From Pseudomonadota bacterium (GTDB lineage Bacteria > Pseudomonadota > Gammaproteobacteria > Xanthomonadales > Xanthomonadaceae), in the NCBI GenBank assembly GCA_023423235.1, contig JAFAFY010000183.1, forward strand, positions 1-21,299: a DNA stretch of 21,299 bases. Reading direction: 5' to 3'. Position 1 is the stretch's first letter. The number at the start of each line of letters is the position of its first letter. A program made the position numbers and the translations under genes. Below, piece after piece: positions 1-7,707 of the stretch. Under the pieces are notes generated by a model that had not been told where the DNA came from, made no database searches, and saw only the letters and a program-made list of their open reading frames with translations.

Positions 1-93
1 GCGTATGCCGAGATCGCCGGCATCTCGTGGCCGGGCGAGTTCCATCGCCACGACATCGGCTGGCGCGCGATCGCGCGCGAGCGCGGCGCGTAA
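1..93 (+). CDS. purD: Phosphoribosylamine-glycine ligase (PurD), C-terminal end only
   Basis: Frame 1 is open from the window edge to a TAA at 91-93 and gives about 30 residues. They contain a W-P-x-x-F-x-R-x-D-I-G-W-R-A-I pattern (here GEFHRHDIGWRAIARE), which matches the extreme C-terminus of PurD; the E. coli protein ends in a near-identical DIGWRAIERE stretch. PurD catalyses the ATP-dependent joining of glycine to phosphoribosylamine in purine synthesis in the cytosol. The ATP-grasp catalytic core lies left of the window and cannot be judged. A GC-rich hairpin follows the stop at once. The family call rests on this short tail, which is distinctive. Confidence 0.88.
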   Translation, partial: AYAEIAGISWPGEFHRHDIGWRAIARERGA

Positions 94-98
94 CGTCG

Positions 99-127
99 CG
101 GCTGGCGCTGCTTGCCGGCGCCAGCCG
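99..127 (+). terminator. GC-rich hairpin just after purD
   Basis: An inverted repeat starts 5 nt past the purD stop. Bases 99-107 pair perfectly with 119-127 (9 bp, 10 if 108/118 also pairs) around a loop of about 10 nt. No T-tract follows, so it is not a classical intrinsic terminator, but its place and strength fit transcript-end formation or 3'-end protection in a high-GC genome. Confidence 0.45.
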
Positions 128-389
128 GCTTCGATGCCGCCGCATGTATCGCCACAGCTTGAGTCCGGCGCAAGACAGGAACAGGCACACGTAAAGGCAC
201 AAGGCGCGGGGTCCCCGTTCACGGGGGCGACGTTGCCTGCTGTCCTGGCAGCACGGCGCGCAGGCGCGGCAAGGCGCTGGGGCCACGCCTGCACGTGGAT
301 GCCGAATACGGGACGAGGGCGCGACCCGCGTCACCGCCGCACTGCACCCGGCGCGCGATAATGCCGCCTCGCCTGTCCCCCGCGTGCGC
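128..389. other. Non-coding gap between purD and the yccS-like gene
   Basis: No convincing gene lies here. The open frames that cross it have no recognisable domain and are arginine/alanine-rich, as expected of high-GC shadow frames. A GATAAT hexamer at 357-362 is the best -10-like element for the downstream gene. It sits about 22 nt before the GTG at 384 and 28 nt before the ATG at 390. I see no good -35 partner. Confidence 0.5.
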
Positions 390-2669
390 ATGCCCCCTCT
401 GCAGGAACGCCTGACCCGCCTCTGGGCCCACGAGAAGGCCAGCGCCGCGCTGCGCGTGTCGATCGCCTTCGGTGTGGCGCTGGCCGTGTGCTGGCAGCAA
501 CAGCAGACGGCCGCGGTACCGGCGATCTTCCTGGGCATCATCGCCAGTGCACTGGCCGAGACCGACGACAACTGGCTGGGACGGAGCAAGGCGGTGCTGC
601 TGTCGCTGCTGTGCTTCGCAGCCGCCGCGGCCTCGGTGACGCTGCTGTTCCCGTATCCGCTGGCCTTCATCGCCTGCCTGGCGGCGGCGACCTTCGGGCT
701 GACGCTGCTGGGCGCGCTGGGCGAGCGCTACGCCTCGATCGCCCAGGCCACGGTGGCACTGGCGATCTATGCCGCGATCGGCGTCGACCAGGTCGGCCCG
801 GGCGACAGCGTGGCCGCCTGGCACGGCGCCCTGGAGCTGCTGGCGGGCGCGGCCTGGTACGGCCTGCTGTCGATCCTGTGGACGGTGCTGTTCGCCAACC
901 GCCCGGTGCGCGAACGCATGGCGCGGCTGTTCGTCGAGCTGGGCCGCTACCTGCAGCTCAAGGCCGCGCTGTTCGAGCCGGTGCGCCACGGCGACCTGCA
1001 GGCGCGCCGGCTGGCCCTCTCGCAGCAGAACGCCACGGTGGTGGCCGCGCTGGAGGCGACCAAGAACGCGATCATCAGCCGCTTCGGCCGCTCCGGCCGC
1101 CCGGGCGTGCAGTCGGGCCTGTACTTCCGCCTGTACTACATGGCCCAGGATTTCCACGAGCGCGCGAGTTCCTCGCACTACCCCTACGAGGCGCTGATCG
1201 AGGCGTTCTTCCACAGCGACGTGCTCTACCGCGGCGGACGGCTGCTGGACCTGCAGGGCCGCGCCTGCCGCGCCCTGGGCGAAGCGATCCGGCTGCGCCG
1301 CCCGTTCCAGTACGGCGAGCGCAGCCGCCAGGCGATGGTCGACCTGCGGCAGTCGCTGGACTGGCTGCACGCGCACGGCGATGCATCGGACCCGGTCCGG
1401 CGCGCGCGCCTGCTGGGTTCGCTGGAATCGCTGGTGACCAATCTGCAGACCATCGACTGGCGGCTGTCGGAGGACACCTTGTCGGATGCGCCGCTCGATG
1501 GCATGGACCTGCGCCTGCGCGATACCTCGCCGCACACCCTGCGCGAGATGACGACGCGCATCGGCCAGCAGCTCAGCCCGACGTCGGTACTGTTCCGCCA
1601 CGGCCTGCGCATGGCGATCGCCCTGACCGCCGGCTACGCGGTGATGCAGGCGGTCGATGCCGAAAACGGCTTCTGGATCCTGCTGACCATCGCCTTCGTC
1701 TGCCGGCCGAACTACGGCGCCACCCGCCTGCGGCTGGTGCAGCGCATCGCCGGCACGCTGGCTGGCCTGCTGGCGACCTGGGCGCTGATGCAGCTCTTCA
1801 CCGGCGTGGAGGCGCAACTGCTGCTGGCGCTGCTGGCGGCGGTGGTGTTCTTCGTCAACCGTAGCGACCGCTACGTGCTGGCGACCGCATCGATCACGGT
1901 GATGGCGCTGCTGTGCTTCAACCTGATCGGCGACGGCTTCGTGCTGATCTGGCCGCGCCTGCTCGACACCGTGATCGGCTGCGCGATCGCGGCCGCGGCC
2001 TCGTTCCTGGTGCTGCCCGACTGGCGCGGGCGGCAACTGCATCGGGTGATGGCGCGGGTGCTGGAAGCCGCCGCGCGCTACCTGGGCGAGGTGCTGGGTC
2101 AGTACCGCAGCGGCATGCGCGAAGACCTGCCCTACCGCGTCGCCCGGCGCGACATGTACAACGCCGATGCCGCGCTGTCGGTGGCACTGTCCAACCGCCT
2201 GCGCGAACCGGGGCGCTACCGCGGCGACCTCGACGCGGCGTTCCGCTTCCTGGCCCTGTCCAACACCCTGCTGGGCTATCTGTCGGCGCTGGGCGCGCAC
2301 CGCGCCGCGCTGGATGCCGACATGGCCGTCAGCGCCGATGCCAGTGCCAGCACCGATGCCGATGCCGATGCCAATGCCGATGCCGTGGCAGCACTGCACC
2401 AGGCCGGCGGGACCGTGCAACGCGCGCTGGACGGGATCGCCACCGCGCTTGCCCGGCGGGAGGCGCCGCCGCCGGCCGACAGCGAAACCGAAGCCGCGCT
2501 CGCCGCGCGTCTGGAGCACGGCGAGGCATCCCCCGCCGGAACCGACGCCCGGCAACGCCTGCTCGGCAACCAGCTGGCGCTGCTGCTGCGTCTGCTGCCG
2601 GAATTGCGCGCGGCCGCCGCGGCGTTGATCGTCCCGTCCGCGGCAGCCGCCCTGCCTGCTTCCACGTGA
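390..2669 (+). CDS. yccS: YccS-type FUSC family inner-membrane protein
   Basis: A 759-residue integral membrane protein of the FUSC/YccS family, related to the aromatic acid efflux protein AaeB. The family is thought to export small organic acids, but the substrate here is unknown. A first hydrophobic bundle covers about residues 20-165, a long cytosolic region follows, and a second bundle lies near 400-530. The second carries the family's signature: HGLRMAIAL, then GFWILLTIAFVCRPNYGATR, then LLCFNLIGDGF, then the soluble YRVARRD segment, all close to E. coli YccS. The length is near the family norm of about 720. An in-frame GTG lies two codons upstream (384); I chose the ATG, but there is no clear ribosome binding site for either. 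Residues 650-665 are an Ala/Asp run encoded by a hexanucleotide repeat. The thioesterase gene follows on the same strand. Confidence 0.9.
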   Translation: MPPLQERLTRLWAHEKASAALRVSIAFGVALAVCWQQQQTAAVPAIFLGIIASALAETDDNWLGRSKAVLLSLLCFAAAAASVTLLFPYPLAFIACLAAATFGLTLLGALGERYASIAQATVALAIYAAIGVDQVGPGDSVAAWHGALELLAGAAWYGLLSILWTVLFANRPVRERMARLFVELGRYLQLKAALFEPVRHGDLQARRLALSQQNATVVAALEATKNAIISRFGRSGRPGVQSGLYFRLYYMAQDFHERASSSHYPYEALIEAFFHSDVLYRGGRLLDLQGRACRALGEAIRLRRPFQYGERSRQAMVDLRQSLDWLHAHGDASDPVRRARLLGSLESLVTNLQTIDWRLSEDTLSDAPLDGMDLRLRDTSPHTLREMTTRIGQQLSPTSVLFRHGLRMAIALTAGYAVMQAVDAENGFWILLTIAFVCRPNYGATRLRLVQRIAGTLAGLLATWALMQLFTGVEAQLLLALLAAVVFFVNRSDRYVLATASITVMALLCFNLIGDGFVLIWPRLLDTVIGCAIAAAASFLVLPDWRGRQLHRVMARVLEAAARYLGEVLGQYRSGMREDLPYRVARRDMYNADAALSVALSNRLREPGRYRGDLDAAFRFLALSNTLLGYLSALGAHRAALDADMAVSADASASTDADADANADAVAALHQAGGTVQRALDGIATALARREAPPPADSETEAALAARLEHGEASPAGTDARQRLLGNQLALLLRLLPELRAAAAALIVPSAAAALPAST
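2337..2384 (+). repeat. Hexanucleotide tandem repeat (GATGCC)n inside the yccS-like gene
   Basis: Eight consecutive 6-bp units. Five are exact GATGCC (2337, 2355, 2361, 2367, 2379) and three are variants (AGTGCC, AGCACC, AATGCC). The units encode an alternating Asp/Ser/Thr/Asn-Ala run in the cytosolic C-terminal part. Units of 6 bp can expand or contract without changing the frame. Confidence 0.85.
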
Positions 2670-2752
2670 GCGCGGTGGCGCCGGGCGCCGGCCTGCGTTT
2701 TCCCAGGCCTGTGCCCATGCCATGCTGGCGCGGCCCTTCCGCTTCCGAGGCC

Positions 2753-3256
2753 ATGGCCCGCATGATCCCAGGCAACGCCCAGCTCACCATGTCGCTGCTG
2801 ATGACGCCCGACATGGCCAACTTCTCCGGCAACGTGCATGGCGGCACCCTGCTCAAGATCCTCGACGAGGTGGCCTACGCCTGCGCCAGCCGCTACGCCG
2901 GCCACTACGTGGTCACGCTCTCGGTCGACCAGGTGACCTTCCGCGAGCCGGTGCACGTCGGCGGGCTGGTGACCTTCCTGGCCTCGGTCAACTACACCGG
3001 CCGCACCTCGATGGAAGTCGGTATCAAGGTCATCACCGAGGACATCCACGCGCGCTCGGTGCGTCATACCAACAGCTGCTTCTTCACCATGGTCGCGGTC
3101 GACGAGGACGGCCGCCCGGCACCGGTCCCGCCGCGCGACCCGCAGACTGCCGAGGAGCGACGCCGGTTCGCGCAGGGCCAGCAACGCCGCGAGATCCGCG
3201 GCGAACTCGAACGCCGCTACCAGGCGATGCGCGAGGAGGCAGACCGCGGCGGTTGA
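2753..3256 (+). CDS. Hotdog-fold acyl-CoA thioesterase (YciA/ACOT type)
   Basis: A 167-residue cytosolic protein of the single-hotdog acyl-CoA thioesterase family, which hydrolyses acyl-CoA to free acid and CoA, usually as a hexamer. The diagnostic segment is NVHGGTLLKILDEVAYACA, in which the conserved G-G and the acidic residue of the hotdog helix form the active site. VTLSVDQVTFREPVHVGGLV and TNSCFFTMVAVDEDG follow and match the usual strand order. The last 35 residues are a charged Arg/Glu-rich tail common in this family. The start is uncertain: ATG 2753 is used here, ATG 2717 is in frame upstream, and ATG 2762 is better spaced (11 nt) from the GAGG at 2747-2750. The chain-length preference cannot be read from sequence. 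It ends 63 bp before the convergent helicase gene. Confidence 0.9.
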   Translation: MARMIPGNAQLTMSLLMTPDMANFSGNVHGGTLLKILDEVAYACASRYAGHYVVTLSVDQVTFREPVHVGGLVTFLASVNYTGRTSMEVGIKVITEDIHARSVRHTNSCFFTMVAVDEDGRPAPVPPRDPQTAEERRRFAQGQQRREIRGELERRYQAMREEADRGG

Positions 3257-3293
3257 GCGCGCGCAGGACGCAGGCGCCGCATCGATGGCAGGC

Positions 3294-3309
3294 CGGGCGG
3301 ATGCGCCCG
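3294..3309. terminator. Small hairpin between convergent genes
   Basis: Bases 3294-3299 pair with 3304-3309 (6 bp, all G-C) around a GATG loop. It lies between the thioesterase stop (3256) and the helicase stop (3320), so it could serve both directions. There is no T-tract, so this is weak evidence. Confidence 0.3.
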
Positions 3310-3319
3310 CGCCCTCGCC

Positions 3320-6300
3320 CTACCCAGCCTGGATCAGCGCCAGCAGCGCGTCGGCGTCCAGCCGGGCGCTGACGTCGCCGCCCTCGAGCAGGCTGTCGGC
3401 GAGATCGCGCTTGTGCGCATGCAGCTCGACGATGCGCGCCTCGATGGTGTGTTCGGCCACCAGCCGGTAGACGGTGACCGGTCGCTGCTGGCCGATGCGG
3501 TGGGCACGGTCGCTGGCCTGGTCCTCGACCGCGGGGTTCCACCACGGGTCGAGGTGGATCACGTAGTCGGCGGCGGTCAGGTTCAGGCCGCTGCCACCGG
3601 CCTTGAGGCTGATCAGGAAAATGTCGCCGGCGCCGGCCTGGAAGGCATCCACGGCGGCGGTGCGCTGGCGCGCCGGGGTTGCGCCGTCGAGATACTGGTA
3701 GGCGATGCCCTCGCGGTCGAGCCAGTCGCGGACGATCCGCAGGTGGTCGACGAACTGGCTGAACACCAGCGCGCGGTGGCCGTTGTCGCGCAGTTCCGCG
3801 ACGATCCGCGCCAGCGCCTGCAGCTTGCTCGAAGCCAGCGTGCTGCCGGGCAGCACCAGCGCGGGATGGCAGCAGAACCGGCGCAGCCGGGTGATCTGCG
3901 CCAGCACCTGCAGCGAGCGCGCGCCGTCGCTGCCGTCGGCGTGTTCCAGATCGGCCACCGCCTGCTGGCGCAGCGCCTCGTACTGGTGGCGCTCGGCCTC
4001 CGACAGCACCACCTTGTGGGTGATGTCGGTGCGCTCGGGCAGTTCGTCCAGCACCTCGCTCTTGAGCCGGCGCAGCATGAACGGCTGGATCAGTTGCCGC
4101 AGCGCGCGCCGCGCGGACTTGTCGCCACCCTCGATCGGCTGCGCGAAGCGGCTGGCGAAACGCTCCTGGCTGCCGAGCAGGCCGGGGTTGATGAAGCGGA
4201 ACAGGTTCCACAGCTCGCCCAGGTGGTTCTCCAGCGGCGTGCCGCTGGCCACCACGCGGAAGTCGGCCTGCAGCGCCATGGCCGCCTGCGAGCGGCGGGT
4301 CTGGGCGTTCTTGATCGCCTGCGCCTCGTCCAGCACCGCGGTGGTCCAGTGCCGGGCGGCGAACGCGGCATGCTCCTGCTGCAGCAAACCGTAGCTGACC
4401 AGCACGACATGGCCGGGGCCGAGGTCCTCCAGGCTGCGCAGGCTGCGGTAATCGTGCACGCGCAGCGACGGCGCAAAGCGCTGCGCCTCGGCCTGCCAGT
4501 TGGGCACCACCGAAGTCGGCGCGACCACCAGCTGCGGGCCGCGCGCGGCGCGCTGCAACAGCAGCGCCAGCAGCTGCACGGTCTTGCCCAGGCCCATGTC
4601 GTCAGCCAGGCAGGCGCCGACGCCCCATTCGGCTAGCCGCGCCAGCCACACGAAGCCATCGCGCTGGTAGTCGCGCAGTTGCGCCTGCAGTGCGCGCGGC
4701 AGTTCGGGTTCGAAATGGCGCAGCGAATCGAGCCGCTGCAACTGGTCCTGCCAGGCGGCGTCGGCGGCGAATTCCCCGGCCTCTCCGGCCAACGCCGCGA
4801 CCAGCGGCGCGGTCAAGGCGTTGAGCTGCACGCCGCGCGCATCCACCCGGTCGGCCAGGTGCGCAAGATCCTCCAGCCTGCGCCGCAGGTCGTCGCCGAG
4901 CGCCAGCCAGTCGCCGTCGCCCAGCCGCACGAAGCGGCCGTTGCCGGCGCGCGTGAGCTCGATCAGCTGACGCAGCTGCAGCACCCGGCCGTCGTCGAGC
5001 GCCACTTCCCCCTGCAGCGCGAACCAGTCGCCGTGCTGGCGCATCGACAACCGCAACTGGCCCATGCCGGGCCGGCCGCGGATGCGCATGCGTTCGCCCT
5101 CGGGCCAGACGCACTGCACCCGCGCCGGGTCGAGCGCCTGCAGTTCGCTGAGCAATTGCAGCGCGTCCTGCGCCTGTGCCAGCTGCCACTCCTGGCCGTC
5201 GCCCTCGGCCTGGGCCAGCGCCGGACAATGCGCCAGCACGTAGGCCAGGGTGGCGCGCTCGCCGTCGAGATCGCGACGGACCTGCACCTGGACGCCGTCG
5301 CGTTCGCCGAGCAGATGCAGCGCGCCGTGGCCGGGCCGCAACCAGGTGCCGTCGGGCTGCGGACGCACCAGCAACTGCATGCGCAATCCTTCCGACAGCG
5401 GCAGCAGATGGGCGTAGACGATGGGGTCGCCGTCGACCGTGGGCAGGTCCCCGGCCAGTTCCGGCAGATCGGAGTGGACCGGCAGCAACGGCGCGATGGT
5501 GGTGATGGCCTGCACCAGCTGCGCACGCGCTTCGGCCGGCACCGCCAGGCCCTGGCCGATGATGGCGGCGATCTGCCGCAGCTCGCGCCCGACCGGATAC
5601 AGCAACAGGCGGGTGGGGGTTTCCCTGTGCAGCAGCAATTCCTCGGCCCCGGCGATGCCCTCGGGCTCCAGGCGCAGGCGGATCTGCCCGTCCGCCTCCT
5701 GCAGGTGCAGGCTGGGCTCGCCGGCCTGCAGGTCGATGCGCACGTCGGGCGCGTCGGCCCAGTACAGCGCCGGATGCCCGACCAGCCGCGGCATCGCCTG
5801 CTCGAACGGCAGCTCGCACTGGGTGCCGTAGTAGTTGCGTTCCAGCCGGATCGCGGCGATCGCCTTGCGATCCTGCTCCACCAGGTAGTCGAAACTGTCG
5901 GTTTCCTCGGCCAGGCGCCGCAGCGCGACCGCCCGGCCCCGGCTCCACTGCCCCTTGGCTCCGCGCTTCTGTTCGCGCGGCTCGAGGGTGCCACCATGGG
6001 GATGCAAGGCGATCCACCAGGCAAGACGCCGCGCGGCGCCGGGCGCAGCGGTGGCGGCCGGTGGGCTGGCGACCTGCGCCAGCGCCTGCAGCGCGTATTC
6101 CCAATGCGCCTGCTTGTGGTACAGCGAGACCAGCGGCGCCAGGCCATGTCGGCGATGCCAGTCTTCAGTCGCCCCGCTCGCTCCCTCGGCCGCGGCGGTG
6201 GGTGCCGCCAGCAGTGCATCGAACTGCGCCACCACCCAGTCGTAGCCGCCGGCGGCGAACTGCTGCCGCCAGGCCTGCAAACGGCCGGGCAGGTCCGGCG

Positions 6301-7447
6301 GCGCGGCATCGAGCCAATGGATGGCGAGCGCGGCAACCAGGCAATCGAGGCCCTGCACGCCCATCCGCGCCAGCGCCTGCGGCCACAAGCCCGACGGCAT
6401 GCCGGGGGCCTCGCCCATCAGGCGTTCGAGCACCTGCAGCATCAGCACATGGCCGGCGCCGCGCAGTTGCTGGCTGGACCGCTGCAGCTCGCGCCTGAGC
6501 GCCGGATAGCGCGCAGGGTCGCCGCCAACCAGCACCGCCAGCATGCGCAGCGCCTCGAGCGCGCGTGACAACTCGGGCTTGCGCTTGCCGGTGCGCTTGC
6601 CGGTCGCCTTGGACCAGTCCTCCAGTGCGTCCAGTGCCGGCAGCGGCTGCCCCTGCGCCAGCAACGACAGGAACGCGGCCTGTCCTTCGAGCCCGGGCAA
6701 GCCGCCCAGTTGCGCCAGCGCCGTCAGGTCGCCGCGCCAGAACGCCTGCTGCAGGAGCTGCTCGGAGAATGCGGGGTCGGTGGCGACATCGAGCACCCGC
6801 GCACGCTGGTAGACCGCAGCTGCCGGCGGGAAGAAGAAGTGGTTCGACAGCACCAGGTAATCGCCCAGCAGCAGGCGCTGCAGCGCCGGCGCAAGGGCAT
6901 CGAGGAACGCGTGACCCTGTGCATCGGCCAGCAGCAGGACCACCGGATGGACCGCGCCCAGTTCCTCGACCGGCACCACGTGCAGCAGGCGCCGCACTTC
7001 CTGCGTCGCCGCCTCCACATCACCGGTCAGCAGATGCAGCCACAGGGCCTGCTCGACGCGCGTGCGGTCGGGCGCCATCCATTCGGCGCGCGGCGGCAGC
7101 GCGGCCAGCATCGTCCGCGTCCACGCCACCAGGTCGGCGCGTGCGGCCAGATGCTGCAGCCAGGCATTGCGGCGCGTGGCTGAAATCCGCACCGGCTGCC
7201 CCTGTCCCGAAACCGGATTGCCGACCCAGCCCGACCGGTGCAGCGATGCCAGCATCGTCGCCAGCCCCGCCGCATCGGGGCGCTTGCCGTCCACGCGCAC
7301 CGATTGCGCAAGCATCCGCTGGAGCAAGCCGCTGCGGGTCAGCCCGCCGGGGGTGATCGCCAGCGCCGACAGCACGGCCTGCTCGGGCGCCGACAGCGCG
7401 TCGATCGAAGGCAGCGCATCGGGCGCAGGTCTGGAGCGCTTGGCCAT
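3320..7447 (-). CDS. SNF2/RapA-type DEAD/DEAH helicase, 1375 residues
   Basis: A superfamily 2 Swi2/Snf2 ATPase, expected to translocate on duplex DNA or remodel protein-DNA complexes using ATP. All motor motifs are in the last 440 residues: motif I DDMGLGKT (949-956), APTSVVPNW (Ia), motif II DEAQ (1040-1043), motif III SGTPLENHLGELWNL, then in the second lobe FSQFVDHL, SLKAGGSGLNLT (V) and the SNF2 hallmark DRAHRIGQ (VI). The first 940 residues are a long Leu/Ala/Gln-rich region with no domain I can name. The start at ATG 7447 gives MAKRSRPAPD; an in-frame upstream extension to 7534 is possible but looks like non-coding sequence. There is no Shine-Dalgarno. A GATACT -10-like element ends 7 nt before the ATG, which would make the message leaderless. 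The biological role in this clade is unknown to me. Confidence 0.94.
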   Translation of the reverse strand: MAKRSRPAPDALPSIDALSAPEQAVLSALAITPGGLTRSGLLQRMLAQSVRVDGKRPDAAGLATMLASLHRSGWVGNPVSGQGQPVRISATRRNAWLQHLAARADLVAWTRTMLAALPPRAEWMAPDRTRVEQALWLHLLTGDVEAATQEVRRLLHVVPVEELGAVHPVVLLLADAQGHAFLDALAPALQRLLLGDYLVLSNHFFFPPAAAVYQRARVLDVATDPAFSEQLLQQAFWRGDLTALAQLGGLPGLEGQAAFLSLLAQGQPLPALDALEDWSKATGKRTGKRKPELSRALEALRMLAVLVGGDPARYPALRRELQRSSQQLRGAGHVLMLQVLERLMGEAPGMPSGLWPQALARMGVQGLDCLVAALAIHWLDAAPPDLPGRLQAWRQQFAAGGYDWVVAQFDALLAAPTAAAEGASGATEDWHRRHGLAPLVSLYHKQAHWEYALQALAQVASPPAATAAPGAARRLAWWIALHPHGGTLEPREQKRGAKGQWSRGRAVALRRLAEETDSFDYLVEQDRKAIAAIRLERNYYGTQCELPFEQAMPRLVGHPALYWADAPDVRIDLQAGEPSLHLQEADGQIRLRLEPEGIAGAEELLLHRETPTRLLLYPVGRELRQIAAIIGQGLAVPAEARAQLVQAITTIAPLLPVHSDLPELAGDLPTVDGDPIVYAHLLPLSEGLRMQLLVRPQPDGTWLRPGHGALHLLGERDGVQVQVRRDLDGERATLAYVLAHCPALAQAEGDGQEWQLAQAQDALQLLSELQALDPARVQCVWPEGERMRIRGRPGMGQLRLSMRQHGDWFALQGEVALDDGRVLQLRQLIELTRAGNGRFVRLGDGDWLALGDDLRRRLEDLAHLADRVDARGVQLNALTAPLVAALAGEAGEFAADAAWQDQLQRLDSLRHFEPELPRALQAQLRDYQRDGFVWLARLAEWGVGACLADDMGLGKTVQLLALLLQRAARGPQLVVAPTSVVPNWQAEAQRFAPSLRVHDYRSLRSLEDLGPGHVVLVSYGLLQQEHAAFAARHWTTAVLDEAQAIKNAQTRRSQAAMALQADFRVVASGTPLENHLGELWNLFRFINPGLLGSQERFASRFAQPIEGGDKSARRALRQLIQPFMLRRLKSEVLDELPERTDITHKVVLSEAERHQYEALRQQAVADLEHADGSDGARSLQVLAQITRLRRFCCHPALVLPGSTLASSKLQALARIVAELRDNGHRALVFSQFVDHLRIVRDWLDREGIAYQYLDGATPARQRTAAVDAFQAGAGDIFLISLKAGGSGLNLTAADYVIHLDPWWNPAVEDQASDRAHRIGQQRPVTVYRLVAEHTIEARIVELHAHKRDLADSLLEGGDVSARLDADALLALIQAG

Positions 7448-7707
7448 GTACCGCAGTATCCGCAGGTCCTGGACCGCGTATTTTCCCACGCATCCACGTT
7501 TCGCTGCGCGCTGGCGCGCCGCCTGCCGTGGCAAGGTTCGCGCCGGACCGCGCGGCGCCGGATGACGGCCGCAGGACGCACCCGTTTCAGCGCGCCGCCA
7601 TGCGCTGCGGACCTGCCACAGATCGATACACTGCCCCGATACACTGCCGGGCGGCGCAGGCCCGCGGCCGCGCGGTCCGCCACGCGACCGATCCCGATGG
7701 AGCCCGC
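7448..7707. promoter_or_regulatory. Divergent intergenic region: helicase and transporter-acyltransferase genes
   Basis: A 260-bp region between two divergent genes. For the helicase (minus strand) the GATACT at 7460-7455 is a plausible -10, 7 nt from the ATG. For the plus-strand gene, two copies of TACACT lie inside a 12-bp direct repeat (7624-7635 and 7637-7648), and a GGAG at 7699-7702 serves as ribosome binding site 5 nt before ATG 7708. No clear -35 hexamer accompanies either. Confidence 0.4.
7624..7648 (+). repeat. Exact 12-bp direct repeat upstream of the transporter-acyltransferase gene
   Basis: CGATACACTGCC occurs at 7624-7635 and again at 7637-7648, so the period is 13 bp with one base between copies. 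Each holds a TACACT hexamer that could act as a -10. It lies 60-84 bp before the start codon. Confidence 0.75.

Noticed and set aside
5..361. A 118-codon plus-strand frame at the left end
   Set aside because: It overlaps the purD end in another frame and is Arg/Ala-rich without any domain.
219..2723. An 834-codon open frame on the minus strand, opposite the yccS-like gene
   Set aside because: The product is Gln/Arg/His/Gly-rich with no domain, and the other strand encodes a clear FUSC protein. It is a high-GC shadow frame.
3413..6568. Long plus-strand open frames opposite the helicase gene
   Set aside because: Low-complexity Gln/Arg/Ala products without motifs, while the minus strand has all SNF2 motifs.
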